A DNA stretch of 64,000 bases from Bacillus pumilus (GCF_024498355.1 NZ_CP101833.1:2895001-2959000); one strand, 5' to 3'; positions 26,346-35,957 are shown, counted from the stretch's first letter. Numbers and translations are program-made. The notes: generated from the sequence alone by a model not told the origin.

Positions 26346-26774
26346 TCATTCATCATGAAAGGTCTGTCTCATTTTTTGCAAATAAGTCAAAAAGGTTTTT
26401 AAATCTTCCTCTGTGAAGTCTGACATCATATGCTGAATCACCTTACCAAAAATGCGTGTATGCTTTTCGTAAATGGCCAGCCCTTTTTCCGTGGCTTCTA
26501 ACCTGACAAGTGAATGGTCTTCCTTGTCTCGTTCTCTTTGAATATAGCCCTGTTCGCTTAATTTATTGAGTGCAATAGAGGCTGCACCTGGGTTTAAAGA
26601 GAGTCTTTGCTTCAGCTCTTCGGCATCTGATACTTTTCCTTGTATCAAAATAGAGAGCGCATAAATCTGCGGAGGGGTGATGTCTTTTTCTAACTCAAGT
26701 AACTTGCGGTTTAATTTACGGCTGACTTCATAATGTACAAGAACAATTTCTTTTAAAATGTCTGCATTACTCAT
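26346..26774 (-). CDS. MarR-family transcriptional regulator
   Basis: 142 residues, typical MarR length. N-terminal dimerisation helix, winged helix-turn-helix in the centre (ALSILIQGKVSDAEELKQRLSLNPGAASIALNKLSEQGYIQRERDKEDHSLVRLEATEKG, read in parts) and C-terminal dimer helix. The wing motif with DxRS-like DHSL is divergent. No cysteine sensor. It stands alone, divergent from yvsG, with a promoter at 26819-26846. Regulator of unknown genes; yvsG or itself are the nearest candidates. Confidence 0.88.
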   Translation of the reverse strand: MSNADILKEIVLVHYEVSRKLNRKLLELEKDITPPQIYALSILIQGKVSDAEELKQRLSLNPGAASIALNKLSEQGYIQRERDKEDHSLVRLEATEKGLAIYEKHTRIFGKVIQHMMSDFTEEDLKTFLTYLQKMRQTFHDE

Positions 26775-26818
26775 CCGAATCGCATCCTTATCGTTAGTAT
26801 CAACATGACTTCTCTCTT

Positions 26819-26846
26819 ATTATAGAATGTTTTTCCAATCAGCCAA
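26819..26846 (-). promoter_or_regulatory. promoter of the marR-type gene
   Basis: -35 TTGGCT (26841-26846), 16-bp spacer, -10 TATAAT (26819-26824) on the minus strand. Confidence 0.6.
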
Positions 26847-26878
26847 CCATTTTGTCCTTTTTTCTTTAGAAATAAGCC

Positions 26879-26907
26879 TTGCTGAATGAATTCACCCTTG
26901 ATATAGT
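26879..26907 (+). promoter_or_regulatory. promoter of yvsG
   Basis: -35 TTGCTG (26879-26884), 17-bp spacer, -10 TATAGT (26902-26907), about 30 bp before the yvsG ribosome site. Confidence 0.6.
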
Positions 26908-26944
26908 GAGTACTTGAACTAAAGATAGAACAGGAGTACGCATC

Positions 26945-27436
26945 ATGACAGGAAAAACACATATCATGGGCGGAATTGCCGCCTCCACAGCCGCCGCCTA
27001 CTACTACGGACTCGACCCAGTCACTATGGCTGCTGCTGGATCAGCAGGTGCCCTTATCCCTGATCTTTGTCATACGAAAAGTAAAATCGGCAGGAAATTC
27101 CCGCTGCTCTCGACACTGATTAGTAGTGTGTTCGGTCATCGCACCTTTACACACAGTTTATTATTTCTGCTGATCATTTATTTTATTGCGACCACATACA
27201 TTCCAAATGACAGCCTAAGTATCGGTTTACTAGTTGGGATGGCGAGCCACCTCATCCTTGATGCAGGAACAGTGAACGGCATTAAATTTTTGTTCCCAGC
27301 TACCATCAAAGTACGTCTTCCAGTCTATGTCAAAACAGGCAGCACAGGAGAACAAGTCGTACTAGCTGCTCTCACAATCGTCACCTGCTATTACATCGCT
27401 GTCATCTGCGGAATATCCATCCCATTGCAGTTCTAA
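26945..27436 (+). CDS. yvsG: YdjM-type membrane-bound metal-dependent hydrolase
   Basis: 163 residues. Conserved His/Asp motifs of the DUF457/YdjM family lie between hydrophobic segments: KTHIMGG at the start, GALIPDLCHTKS, GHRTFTHSLL and ASHLILDAGTVNG, which together form the predicted metal site at the membrane. Family members are annotated as membrane-bound metal-dependent hydrolases; substrate is unknown. Order yvsH-yvsG-yvgJ is the same as in B. subtilis. ATG with an AGGAG ribosome site. Confidence 0.88.
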   Translation: MTGKTHIMGGIAASTAAAYYYGLDPVTMAAAGSAGALIPDLCHTKSKIGRKFPLLSTLISSVFGHRTFTHSLLFLLIIYFIATTYIPNDSLSIGLLVGMASHLILDAGTVNGIKFLFPATIKVRLPVYVKTGSTGEQVVLAALTIVTCYYIAVICGISIPLQF

Positions 27437-27561
27437 GAGAATGAAAAAAGAGTTTTGCAAAAAAGACAGGATATGAATTGATCATTCCTCATTTTTTTAG
27501 TAGTTTTAAGATAAGTGTTTTTGCCGTGCAGCTGAATACAGAATGGTGAGGAGCTACATAA

Positions 27562-29412
27562 ATGAAAGCGTTTTTCAAAGATCACTGGTTTTTAGTGTAC
27601 TCCATCCTCTTCATGTGGATGAAAACATACATCATTTATCAATTCGGATTTCATATACGAACGGCCAATCTGTTTCACGAATGGCTGCTTTTGATCAATC
27701 CACTCAGCTTTTTGCTCCCTTTGTTTGGGATTGCTCTTTTTTTAAATGAAACCAAACAAAAGGTTTTTTTATTGACCGCAAATTTTATTCTGACAGCCAT
27801 CTTGATATCAAATACGATCTTTTATGGTTTTTATATTGATTTCATTACCATTCCCGTGTTATTTCAAGCCAAGAACATGGGGGATATGGGCAGCAGCATG
27901 ACTGAGTTGTTCCACCCGCTGTTTGTCCTGATGCTCATTGATTTCTTGGTGCTGGCATGGCTGTTAAAGCGTAAACCATTAGCACCAAAAGCGTCATTCA
28001 AAACGATCAAAACGTATTATGCGGTCTGTTGCAGCTTTCTATTGTTTCATGTCAGCTCAGCCATGATGGATCATCCTCGATTTCTGACAAGCTCTTATGA
28101 TCGAGAAGTCATCGTACGAAACCTTGGGCTGTTCCAATTCCACCTGTATGACGGCGCTGCCCAAACGGCGCGTATTGGACAAAAAGCCTTTGCAGATGAA
28201 GATACCCTTTCAACAGTAGCCAACTATACAAAGGCTGATTACAGTGCACCAAACGAAGACTACTTTGGACTTGCTAAAGGCAAGAACGTCGTGTTCATCT
28301 CACTTGAATCAACGCAGCAATTTGTCGTTGACCAAAAGGTGAATGGACAATACATCACACCCTTTTTAAATCAACTGGCCAAAAAGAGCTTTTATTTTGA
28401 TGAATTTTATCAGCAGACAGAGCAAGGGAAGACATCGGATTCAGAGTTTATTGTCGCAAATTCCCTCTATCCATCTAGCAGTGGCGCTGTCTTTTTCACA
28501 GCGAGTGACAACGAATATGACACGTTATACAAGGAATTGAAAAAACAGAATTATCAATCCGTCCAATTTCATGCGAATAATAAAACGTTTTGGAATCGTG
28601 ATGTGATGTATGAATCGCTTGGGATTGATCGCTTTTATGATGTCGATTCGTTTGATGTCAATGAACATAATTCGACTGGCTGGGGCTTAAAGGATATCGA
28701 CTTTTTTGATCAATCCATTGATTATTTAAAGAAGTTGAAGACTCCTTATTACAGCACGTTCATTACATTGACTAATCACTTTCCATTTGAAATCGATCCA
28801 AAGGATCAATTTATTGATGAATATGATTCGTCTAGCACCATTTTAAACCGCTATGTGACGACCGTCCGCTATCAAGATGAAGCCATTAAGACATTTTTTG
28901 ACCGCATGAAAGAAGAAGGACTGTATGAAAATACGATGTTCGTCCTTATGGGTGATCACTATGGCATCTCAGAGGCACATCATGAGGCGATGGCCGAGCT
29001 GCTCGAGCAGGATGAAATCACACCGTTGGATGCTGTCAAACTACAGCGGGTGCCATTTTTAATCTACATTCCTGGTATCACGGATCAAGCACCGCAGACA
29101 ATATCAGAAACAGCCGGCCAAATGGACGTGAAACCGACACTCCTCCATTTGCTTGGGATTGAATCCAAGGATGCCATTCAATTTGGAAATGACTTATTTT
29201 CTAACGAACGTACGCCTTTCGCTGTTTTGCGAAATGGGAACTTTATTACAGATGATTATCTCTATACAAAGAACACCTGCTATGACCAAAAAACAAAAGA
29301 GCCTGTTGAACAAGATGAGGTTTGTCAGCCTTATATAGAAAAAGCCAATAAAGAGCTTTCCTTATCAGACAAAGTGATCAATGGGAATTTACTGCGTTTT
29401 TATCAGCATTAA
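27562..29412 (+). CDS. yvgJ: LtaS-family lipoteichoic acid enzyme (primase type)
   Basis: 616 residues. Five N-terminal membrane helices (first about 10-30, last near 160-180), then an extracellular sulfatase-fold domain. Catalytic landmarks are present: VVFISLESTQQFVVD (metal Glu), QGKTSDSEFIVAN with the nucleophile Thr, WGLKDIDFFDQS, and FVLMGDHYGISEAHH (metal Asp/His). B. subtilis YvgJ is a glycerolphosphate transferase that primes lipoteichoic-acid synthesis. Length and site agree. It is a single gene; the 177-bp repeat begins 22 bp after its stop and its first hairpin may serve as terminator. Confidence 0.92.
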   Translation: MKAFFKDHWFLVYSILFMWMKTYIIYQFGFHIRTANLFHEWLLLINPLSFLLPLFGIALFLNETKQKVFLLTANFILTAILISNTIFYGFYIDFITIPVLFQAKNMGDMGSSMTELFHPLFVLMLIDFLVLAWLLKRKPLAPKASFKTIKTYYAVCCSFLLFHVSSAMMDHPRFLTSSYDREVIVRNLGLFQFHLYDGAAQTARIGQKAFADEDTLSTVANYTKADYSAPNEDYFGLAKGKNVVFISLESTQQFVVDQKVNGQYITPFLNQLAKKSFYFDEFYQQTEQGKTSDSEFIVANSLYPSSSGAVFFTASDNEYDTLYKELKKQNYQSVQFHANNKTFWNRDVMYESLGIDRFYDVDSFDVNEHNSTGWGLKDIDFFDQSIDYLKKLKTPYYSTFITLTNHFPFEIDPKDQFIDEYDSSSTILNRYVTTVRYQDEAIKTFFDRMKEEGLYENTMFVLMGDHYGISEAHHEAMAELLEQDEITPLDAVKLQRVPFLIYIPGITDQAPQTISETAGQMDVKPTLLHLLGIESKDAIQFGNDLFSNERTPFAVLRNGNFITDDYLYTKNTCYDQKTKEPVEQDEVCQPYIEKANKELSLSDKVINGNLLRFYQH

Positions 29413-29434
29413 AAGCTGCCATTTGGCGGCTTTC

Positions 29435-29611
29435 AGATTGTTGACAAAGGGCTAAAATGATCTTCATTTTAGCCCTTTGTCTTCTTCTCAGCGTGATAGA
29501 AAACCTTTGCAGTCTAGGAAGGACGAGTACCGGAGCGGAGCGAATTTGACATTCGTGAGCACCGGCACGCAGGACTGACAACGAATGCGAGGGTTTGTCT
29601 ACACGCTGAAA
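29435..29611. repeat. 177-bp structured intergenic repeat, copy 2
   Basis: Four differences from the copy at 10137-10313, none breaking the proposed stems: one turns a G-T into a G-C pair in the first hairpin, one turns CTGG/CCGG into CCGG/CCGG. Flanks differ from copy 1, but GGCTTTC before it and GAAAGCC after it are again complementary (29428-29436 with 29606-29614). It lies between yvgJ and yvgL. Confidence 0.85.
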
Positions 29612-29683
29612 GCCTATGAATGGTCAAATAAGTTTGCTTATAATAAAGGATACATATGATATTGAATGATGAGAGGTGTGAAC

Positions 29684-30460
29684 ATGAAGTATACATTCTT
29701 AGCCTTCATCACCCTATGTTTGCTCCTAACCGGATGTCAAACAGAGATGAAGTCATCACATACGAGCAAAAAGACGGAGCTTGTGATTTCAGCAGCTGCA
29801 AGCCTTCAAGATGCATTAAAGGAAATTGAATCCGCCTTTAACGATCAGCATCCGAACGTCACATTAACAAATAATTTTGGGTCATCAGGCGCACTGAAGC
29901 AGCAAATCGCTCAAGGAGCAACAGCTGATCTCTTTTTCTCTGCGGCTGAGGAGCCCTTCGATGAACTTGTCCAGTCTGGAGACATCGATCAGGATCATAC
30001 AAAGGATGCCATACAAAATGAGCTTGTCCTCATAGTGCCAAAAGAAAGCTCTTCCTCTATCAAAAGCTTTCAAGACGTCCAGCACGTAAAAGGAAAGATT
30101 GCTCTCGGTACACCTGAATCTGTTCCTGCTGGTACATACGGAAAAGAGATTTTCACAAAGCTGAACATATGGGATCAAGTGAAAAAGAACGCTGTCTACG
30201 GTAAAGATGTGCGTCAAGTTCTAAGCTACGTAGAAACAGGGAATGTGGAAGCAGGTGTTGTGTATAAGACAGACGCCCTCGTTTCCAAAAAAGGAAAGAT
30301 TGTAGCTGAGGCAAATCCGGACATGCATTCCCCCATCATTTATCCAGTAGGAATTGTAAAAGGGACAGAACATTTAGAGGAAGCCAAGGTATTTTTTCAA
30401 TATCTCCAATCAGATACAGCCGCATCAATTTTTAAAAAGTACGGCTTTCAAGTGAAATAA
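29684..30460 (+). CDS. yvgL: molybdate-binding lipoprotein (ModA-like)
   Basis: 258 residues from ATG 29684; the earlier in-frame ATG is upstream of the AGAGG ribosome site. Lipoprotein signal with lipobox LLTGC (about residue 18), then ModA motifs: ISAAASLQDALKEI, NNFGSSGALKQQIAQGATADLFFSA, and VLSYVETGNVEAGVVYKTDA. ModA proteins bind molybdate or tungstate outside the cell. The stop codon overlaps the yvgM start. B. subtilis has the same pair. Confidence 0.93.
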   Translation: MKYTFLAFITLCLLLTGCQTEMKSSHTSKKTELVISAAASLQDALKEIESAFNDQHPNVTLTNNFGSSGALKQQIAQGATADLFFSAAEEPFDELVQSGDIDQDHTKDAIQNELVLIVPKESSSSIKSFQDVQHVKGKIALGTPESVPAGTYGKEIFTKLNIWDQVKKNAVYGKDVRQVLSYVETGNVEAGVVYKTDALVSKKGKIVAEANPDMHSPIIYPVGIVKGTEHLEEAKVFFQYLQSDTAASIFKKYGFQVK

Positions 30461-31125
30461 TGCCTATGCTGACTGAAGAATTTTTATCTCCTATTTGGCT
30501 GTCGATTCAAGTTGCCGTCGTCAGCGGACTATTGGCTACTGTTTTTGGAACAACGATCGGCTTTTGGATGGCGCGAACATCTTTTAAGGGGAAAATGATC
30601 GTTGAAACGCTCCTCATGATGCCGCTTGTCCTCCCACCAACGGTCGTAGGGTTTTTATTGCTTGTCATGTTCGGAAAGCATAGTGTGATTGGACGCGCCA
30701 TTGAATGGATCTTCCATCAGCCTGTCATCTTCACATGGTGGGCGGCAGTCATTGCATCAACGGTTGTGGCTTTCCCGCTCATGTATCAATCAGCAAAAGC
30801 GGGGTTTTCTACGATTGAGTCAGACATTGAAGGTGCTGCAAAAGTAGACGGTGCTCATTCATTCCAAGTCTTTGCCTATATCACCGTACCACTCGCCCTG
30901 CCTTCCCTGCTGTCAGGCAGCGTCCTCAGCTTTGCCAGGGCCCTTGGAGAATTTGGGGCGACCTTAATGTTTGCCGGCAACATCCCAGGGAAAACCCAAA
31001 CACTCCCAACCGCTATCTATGTGGCCATCGATTCTGGACGAATGGAGCTTGCTTGGGCTTGGACGATTTGTATTGTGATATTGTCTTTTATCATGCTGCT
31101 GGCTGTGCGCCGAAGCAGCACGTAA
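30460..31125 (+). CDS. yvgM: molybdate ABC transporter permease (ModB-like)
   Basis: 221 residues, about five to six membrane helices with the BPD-type EAA loop ESDIEGAAKVDGAHSFQVFAYITVPLALPSLL. The TAATG overlap with yvgL couples translation. No ModC ATPase gene follows: the operon ends at a terminator 2 bp later, so an ATPase must be supplied from elsewhere, as seems to be the case for B. subtilis yvgLM. Confidence 0.93.
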   Translation: MPMLTEEFLSPIWLSIQVAVVSGLLATVFGTTIGFWMARTSFKGKMIVETLLMMPLVLPPTVVGFLLLVMFGKHSVIGRAIEWIFHQPVIFTWWAAVIASTVVAFPLMYQSAKAGFSTIESDIEGAAKVDGAHSFQVFAYITVPLALPSLLSGSVLSFARALGEFGATLMFAGNIPGKTQTLPTAIYVAIDSGRMELAWAWTICIVILSFIMLLAVRRSST

Positions 31126-31160
31126 AAAATCCCCTTTCTCAAAAGAGAAAGGGGATTTTT
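31126..31160. terminator. bidirectional terminator between yvgM and yvgN
   Basis: AAAAATCCCCTTTCTC / GAGAAAGGGGATTTTT stem with AAAA loop; T tracts on both strands, convergent genes on both sides. Confidence 0.9.
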
Positions 31161-31163
31161 TAT

Positions 31164-32009
31164 TTATTCAAACCCAACCGTCATCGTCTCTGGATTCGAG
31201 CCGACGCGCTCGTTATTATTTAATGCATCGATTTTTTCCATGTCTTCTTGAGAAAGCTCGAAGTCAAAAATGTCTGCGTTTTGTTTAATGCGTTCTTCAT
31301 TGATTGATTTTGGAATTGTCACGACGCCGCTTTGCAGATCCCAGCGCAAGATGACTTGAGCAACAGATTTGTTGCAGCGTGCCGCAATGTCCTTCAATAT
31401 GTCATGATCTAGCAGCTTTCCTTGCATAAGCGGAGACCACGCTTCAATTTGAATGCCTTTTTCTTTTGCATATTGACGTAATTCGACAAGTGTCAGTTTC
31501 GGATGAAACTCAACTTGGTTCACCGCTGGGACAACCTCAGCATCTTTTAACAGCTCTTCTAAATGCTGAACATAGAAGTTGCTGACGCCAATGGCTCTGA
31601 CTTTTCCATCTTTATAAAGCTTCTCAAGCGCACGCCATGTTTCTTTAAATGTATCTGCGTTTGGTCCAGGCCAATGGATCAAATATAGGTCTAAGTAATC
31701 AAGACCTAAACGATTTAAGCTTGCATCAAAAGCAGCTAGCGCCTTGTCATAGCCTTGATCTGTGTTCCATACTTTAGACGTAATGAATAATTCTTCTCGT
31801 TTCACACCAGATTCTTTAATGGCTTTCCCTACGCCTGTCTCATTTTTATAAACGGCAGCCGTATCAATGCTGCGATATCCGTTTCGTATGGCTGCTTTTA
31901 CGGCATCTACCACTTGATTGCCGTCCTCCACTTTGAATACACCTAAACCAAACCAAGGCATTTCCACTCCGTTATTCAGTGTTACGGTATCATTCAAGCT
32001 TTTAACCAT
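31164..32009 (-). CDS. yvgN: aldo-keto reductase (glyoxal/methylglyoxal reductase)
   Basis: 281 residues from ATG 32009, which has AAAGGTGG 8 nt upstream; in-frame ATGs further up have no site. AKR family landmarks: catalytic Asp and Tyr in YRSIDTAAVYKNE, Lys in FITSKVWN, His in YLIHWPGP, and the NADPH-binding IPKSINEERIKQNADIFDF near the end. Very close to B. subtilis YvgN, an NADPH-dependent reductase active on methylglyoxal. Convergent with yvgM. Probably cotranscribed with the ROK kinase gene 70 bp upstream, although no functional tie is evident. Confidence 0.93.
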   Translation of the reverse strand: MVKSLNDTVTLNNGVEMPWFGLGVFKVEDGNQVVDAVKAAIRNGYRSIDTAAVYKNETGVGKAIKESGVKREELFITSKVWNTDQGYDKALAAFDASLNRLGLDYLDLYLIHWPGPNADTFKETWRALEKLYKDGKVRAIGVSNFYVQHLEELLKDAEVVPAVNQVEFHPKLTLVELRQYAKEKGIQIEAWSPLMQGKLLDHDILKDIAARCNKSVAQVILRWDLQSGVVTIPKSINEERIKQNADIFDFELSQEDMEKIDALNNNERVGSNPETMTVGFE

Positions 32010-32078
32010 GTTAACAACCACCTTTTTCATAGATTCCATCTTTTTCATTATCTCATGTTGCGCTTCAAAACTCTATTA

Positions 32079-32951
32079 TCAGGCGTTTCTCTTCGCTTCG
32101 ATGGCTAAAAGCAAAGCGCCTGTCATGCCAGCCTTGTCCTCAAGTCCAGGAGAGACAATGTATGTATCAAGCGGCGGCAAGTCTACATAATCATTTACAT
32201 ATGCAGCAAGCTTCTCTCGAATGAGCGGAAATAGCTGGCTTTGCTTCATCACGCCTCCGCCCATAATGATCCGTTCTGGGCTTAAAATGAGCGTGTATTG
32301 CATCAATGCCTGTGCCAAATAATCCGCTTCAAGTGCCCAAACCGATTCTTCCTGAGTGAGCTCTTTGGCCGGCTTTCCCCACCTTTTCTCAATCGCTGGT
32401 CCAGCTGCCAGTCCTTCTAAGCAAGTACCGTGCGCTGGGCAGACACCTGCAAACTGGTCTGATTCATGCTGCCTGACAAGGATATGTCCCATTTCTGGAT
32501 GTGAATGACCATGAAGAAGCTCATTTTTCACAACAGCTCCGGCACCAATACCGGTGCCAACTGTGATATACATACAGCTGTTCAGCCCTTTGGCTGCCCC
32601 TTTTGTCAATTCACCCAATGCTGCCGCATTTACATCTGTTGTAAAGGACACAGGTACTCCTAATTGTTTCTGTAGCTCCGGGATGAACGGGTAATGCTTC
32701 CATTCGACCTTCGGCGTGTTCATGATATAACCGTAAGAAGGATCGTCCTTTTGAACACAGATCGGTCCAAAAGAGCCGACCCCTAATGCTTCAATTTCAT
32801 ATTTTCGAAAAAATGGAATGAGCTTTTGCAATGTTTTTTCTGGTTGCTCTGTAGGAATCGTCCATTCCTCTACAATTTCCCCATACTCATTGCCAATTGC
32901 ACAACAAAACTTTGTACCTCCAGCTTCAATTGCTCCATAATACGCCATCAT
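32079..32951 (-). CDS. ROK-family sugar kinase (fructokinase type)
   Basis: 290 residues. N-terminal phosphate loop YYGAIEAGGTKFCCAIG, sugar-binding TTDVNAAALGEL, ATP-site YITVGTGIGAGAVV, and the zinc motif HPEMGH followed by CPAHGTCLEGLAAG (His-Cys-Cys), which marks the fructokinase-type ROK proteins (B. subtilis GmuE is the nearest I recall). It would phosphorylate fructose or another hexose using ATP. Start: two adjacent ATGs after GGGGGAG; either may be used. No transporter or glycosidase neighbour hints at substrate; not part of the syntenic B. subtilis block. Confidence 0.88.
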   Translation of the reverse strand: MMAYYGAIEAGGTKFCCAIGNEYGEIVEEWTIPTEQPEKTLQKLIPFFRKYEIEALGVGSFGPICVQKDDPSYGYIMNTPKVEWKHYPFIPELQKQLGVPVSFTTDVNAAALGELTKGAAKGLNSCMYITVGTGIGAGAVVKNELLHGHSHPEMGHILVRQHESDQFAGVCPAHGTCLEGLAAGPAIEKRWGKPAKELTQEESVWALEADYLAQALMQYTLILSPERIIMGGGVMKQSQLFPLIREKLAAYVNDYVDLPPLDTYIVSPGLEDKAGMTGALLLAIEAKRNA

Positions 32952-33011
32952 TGATCTCCCCCTGCTCGTTCTCTTTCTTCATCATAAAACATAGGGGAGG
33001 AGATGACAACA

Positions 33012-35027
33012 TCACGTATTGGTTAGCAAGACTGCTTCCATGTCATTGATATACTCCCTTAAATGATGGGCAATATCACGATTGATTTCGCCATCTTCAT
33101 ATAAGGTTTGAATTTCATTTCGAATCGTCTGTACAGCTTGGAAGTTGAGCTCCTTTTTCTTTCTGTCAAAGGCACGATCTTTTTGCTGAAAGAAAGATGG
33201 ACCGTGTTCACAGCGGAAAATCACTTGATTGTAAAAACCAATGACTTGGTGACATGTTTGTTTATTTTCATCTGTCATATGCTGTTTGATCGAATCTACT
33301 GCAGCTTCAGCGGTTTTCTTACGGATTTGTTTGTACGATTCCTCGTTTTCTAAAATGCCGCTTGAAACACGCTCATCCGGCCGCCATAATTGGAGCCATT
33401 GAAGCAAGCGCAGAAACTTCACTTTTGAAAAACGAATTTTAAAGGAGTTTGAATACAGCATTTCCAGCTCATGAAATCTCTCTTGCAGTTCATAGGCTTC
33501 TTCTTTATCTAATTTCTCTTCATCAATTAATTGCTGAAGCTTCATTTGCTCTGCTTTAATTCCATGCAATCTGATTTTTCGTTCCTGTTTTCTCATCCCA
33601 AATTGGTATGGTTCACGCTGAATATTTCTCAGCTTCATTCGGTAATCATTGATGAGTGCAAGTGACACTTCCCTATTGTCCTCATTCATTCCCTCTCTTA
33701 AGGTTTTAATGGCACTTCTCAGCAGCTTCCGTTTCGCATGCTGAATCTTTGTATTTAAGTCCACAGCAACTTGCTTATCTTTATTCTCAGATAAAATAGG
33801 CAAGAGCACACTAGCTAAAATGAGTGTACATAAGATCACGCCTGCTGCGAGGAAAATAATCAAATGCCGCTCGGGGAATGGTGATCCGTCCGCAAGCGTA
33901 AATGGTATTGAGAAGGCACCTGCTAAAGTGACAGCACCACGAACACCAGAGAATGTCATCAGCATCGAAGCGCGCAGCTTCGGTTTTTTCACATTCTGCT
34001 TTTTCGTTACACTCCAGTTACCTGCCCAGAACAGCCATACCCATAAGAATCTTAGAACCATGAGACAGAGTGTAATGATTAAAATGTAACTGATGACCTG
34101 CATATTATTAAATGCTTCATCTTGGAAAATGACTGTGGATACATCCGGAATCTGCAATCCAAGTAAAACGAAAACAAGGCCGTTTAAAATAAATAAAATA
34201 ATATTCCATGTGTTTGAAGAAGCAATTTGCAGTTTTGCTAAATTCCCTTCCATTCGATCTTGCTCAATTGCATGCGTCACACCACCAGCAACAACCGCTA
34301 AAATGCCGGATACGCCGATTTCTTCAGCTGCTAGATATATCACAAATGGCGTAAGGATTTGCAGGATGATGTGCATTGTGACATCGTCCATTCCTAAACG
34401 GCGGAGGAAATAGCGGAAACGAATGATAAAAAAGGATAGAATAAATCCAGTCAATAATCCGCCAGCGGCAATAAGGACAAAGCTAAAGGATGCCTCAGCA
34501 ATTGAAAAAGCCCCAGTAACAGTTGCAGCAATGGCAAATTTAAAGGCGACAAGTCCTGATGCATCGTTCATCAGCCCTTCCCCTTCAAGCAGCCTCATGA
34601 TGCCTTTTGGCATATTTACACGGCTGGATAAGGCACTCACTGCGACCACATCTGTTGGTGAAAGAATCGCTGCAAGCGCAAATGCGGCTGGAAGCGGAAT
34701 GCTTGGAATCATCCAATGAATGGTATATCCCGCTACAATAACTGTTGCAAACACTAAACCAAGTGCTAAGAGAAGAATAGGCGCTCTTAATTTCCATAGC
34801 TCATCCCTTGGGGTCCGCTTCCCGTCATTAAATAAAAGCGGCGCAATGAATAACACGAAAAATAGCTCAGGATTTAAAGAAATATGTAAACCTGAAGGAA
34901 AAGCTGCGACCAATATCCCTAAGCCCACTTGGATTAACGGAACTGGAATAAAGGGCAGAAAACGATTGATAATATTAGATGATGCAATGAGTGCTAATAG
35001 TACGAGCACTGCCAGAAAAATCTCCAC
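33012..35027 (-). CDS. nhaK: CPA1-family Na+(K+)/H+ antiporter NhaK
   Basis: 671 residues, the length of B. subtilis NhaK. About twelve membrane helices up to residue ~410, including the ion-site motifs [12 protein letters not shown] and [16 protein letters not shown], then a ~250-residue charged cytoplasmic tail with coiled-coil character ([42 protein letters not shown]). Exports Na+, K+, Li+ or Rb+ against protons. GTG start after AGGAGGG with long (11 nt) spacing. The 318-bp region before it contains a second hairpin terminator that may attenuate transcription. Confidence 0.93.
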   Translation of the reverse strand: MEIFLAVLVLLALIASSNIINRFLPFIPVPLIQVGLGILVAAFPSGLHISLNPELFFVLFIAPLLFNDGKRTPRDELWKLRAPILLLALGLVFATVIVAGYTIHWMIPSIPLPAAFALAAILSPTDVVAVSALSSRVNMPKGIMRLLEGEGLMNDASGLVAFKFAIAATVTGAFSIAEASFSFVLIAAGGLLTGFILSFFIIRFRYFLRRLGMDDVTMHIILQILTPFVIYLAAEEIGVSGILAVVAGGVTHAIEQDRMEGNLAKLQIASSNTWNIILFILNGLVFVLLGLQIPDVSTVIFQDEAFNNMQVISYILIITLCLMVLRFLWVWLFWAGNWSVTKKQNVKKPKLRASMLMTFSGVRGAVTLAGAFSIPFTLADGSPFPERHLIIFLAAGVILCTLILASVLLPILSENKDKQVAVDLNTKIQHAKRKLLRSAIKTLREGMNEDNREVSLALINDYRMKLRNIQREPYQFGMRKQERKIRLHGIKAEQMKLQQLIDEEKLDKEEAYELQERFHELEMLYSNSFKIRFSKVKFLRLLQWLQLWRPDERVSSGILENEESYKQIRKKTAEAAVDSIKQHMTDENKQTCHQVIGFYNQVIFRCEHGPSFFQQKDRAFDRKKKELNFQAVQTIRNEIQTLYEDGEINRDIAHHLREYINDMEAVLLTNT

Positions 35028-35316
35028 TAGTACATGTCCCTCCTATTTTATTATGTTCGTCATGTTTTGCTTACATGCAAAGATACGTTTCATTCTTTTT
35101 GATCCATCCGTCCGATCATAAGTGCTTTTTTAGTATCCCGCAAAAAGTGAAACCAACAACATGACAATCCATCTAGGCAAAAAAAGGCTGAATCCAGATA
35201 TTCAGCCAAATGACAAAATTTTTATTACATGTAATGTTCCAATAATGAATAAAAAACCTACTTTTATTTTACACGAAAATGGCATGACCTGCTGACATCC
35301 AGCTCGAATAAAACAA
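35028..35316 (-). promoter_or_regulatory. nhaK upstream region with an internal terminator hairpin
   Basis: No gene is seen in the 318 bp between nhaK and yvgT. On the minus strand, after the yvgT terminator, there is an extended -10-like TGTAAAAT near 35266, then a strong hairpin GGCTGAAT / ATTCAGCC followed by seven T (35177-35207), then about 150 bp of AT-rich leader to nhaK. The hairpin either backs up the yvgT terminator or is an attenuator in an nhaK leader. I recognise no riboswitch class. Confidence 0.45.
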
Positions 35317-35345
35317 AAAAAGAGCGAAATTGCCGCCCTCTTTTT
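35317..35345 (-). terminator. terminator of yvgT
   Basis: AAAGAGGGCG / CGCTCTTT imperfect stem followed by seven T on the minus strand, immediately after the yvgT stop. Confidence 0.75.
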
Positions 35346-35957
35346 TTACCCTTTATTTAAAAAATAAGACCTAGCGGGAAGCCGCCATTTGAATAAGTAG
35401 GAACAAACCCGGCATGTGACGAGGATGAGAAACAGCAGATACAGTGCGAGCTCTCCTTGGGCTAAACCAAGTCCTACAAATAAGCCGCCAAGTGCTGCCC
35501 ATACTGCGTAAATCTCCGCTTTTAAAACAAGCGGCTTGCGCCCTGCCAGGAGATCACGCACAATCCCGCCGCCGCTCCCAGTCAAAATGGCTGCCACAAT
35601 GACCGCACTGAGCGGGAGCTCTCTTTGCACAGCAAATAATGCGCCTTGAATCGCAAAGGCTGCTAAGCCGATGGCATCCGAAAAATTCCCCCATGTGCTC
35701 CAATGCTTGAGCAAGAGCTTTGGAAATAGAAACACAATCGTAATCGACACAAGGGCAATGGTAAACATCTTGCCCTGTGACCATAAAGCCGATACCGGGA
35801 GTCCGATTAATAAATTACGAATCGCTCCACCGCCAAATGCTGTCACAATCCCTAAAATGTACACACCAAGAATATCGTACTCTTCCTCCATTGCCACAAT
35901 CGCACCACTAATGGCGAATGCGATAATGCCAATGATACTTAAGACTTCCCATGCCAT
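35346..35957 (-). CDS. yvgT: UPF0126/TRIC-type membrane protein
   Basis: 203 residues with seven predicted membrane helices in two homologous halves: ILGVYILGIVTAFGGGAIRNLLIG in the first and AAILTGSGGGIVRDLLAGRKPLVLKAEIYAVWA in the second. The GGG(A/I)xR(N/D) repeats are typical of UPF0126 proteins, now linked to trimeric cation channels. Role in Bacillus unknown. ATG start with AAGGAG upstream. Position between nhaK and bdbC as in B. subtilis, though the cysteine/sulfite genes found there (cysIJ) are absent here. Confidence 0.9.
   Translation of the reverse strand: MAWEVLSIIGIIAFAISGAIVAMEEEYDILGVYILGIVTAFGGGAIRNLLIGLPVSALWSQGKMFTIALVSITIVFLFPKLLLKHWSTWGNFSDAIGLAAFAIQGALFAVQRELPLSAVIVAAILTGSGGGIVRDLLAGRKPLVLKAEIYAVWAALGGLFVGLGLAQGELALYLLFLILVTCRVCSYLFKWRLPARSYFLNKG

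Noticed and set aside
34093..35121. Several long frames antisense to nhaK
   Set aside because: They are shadows of a hydrophobic membrane-protein gene with strong codon bias and overlap one another in different frames.
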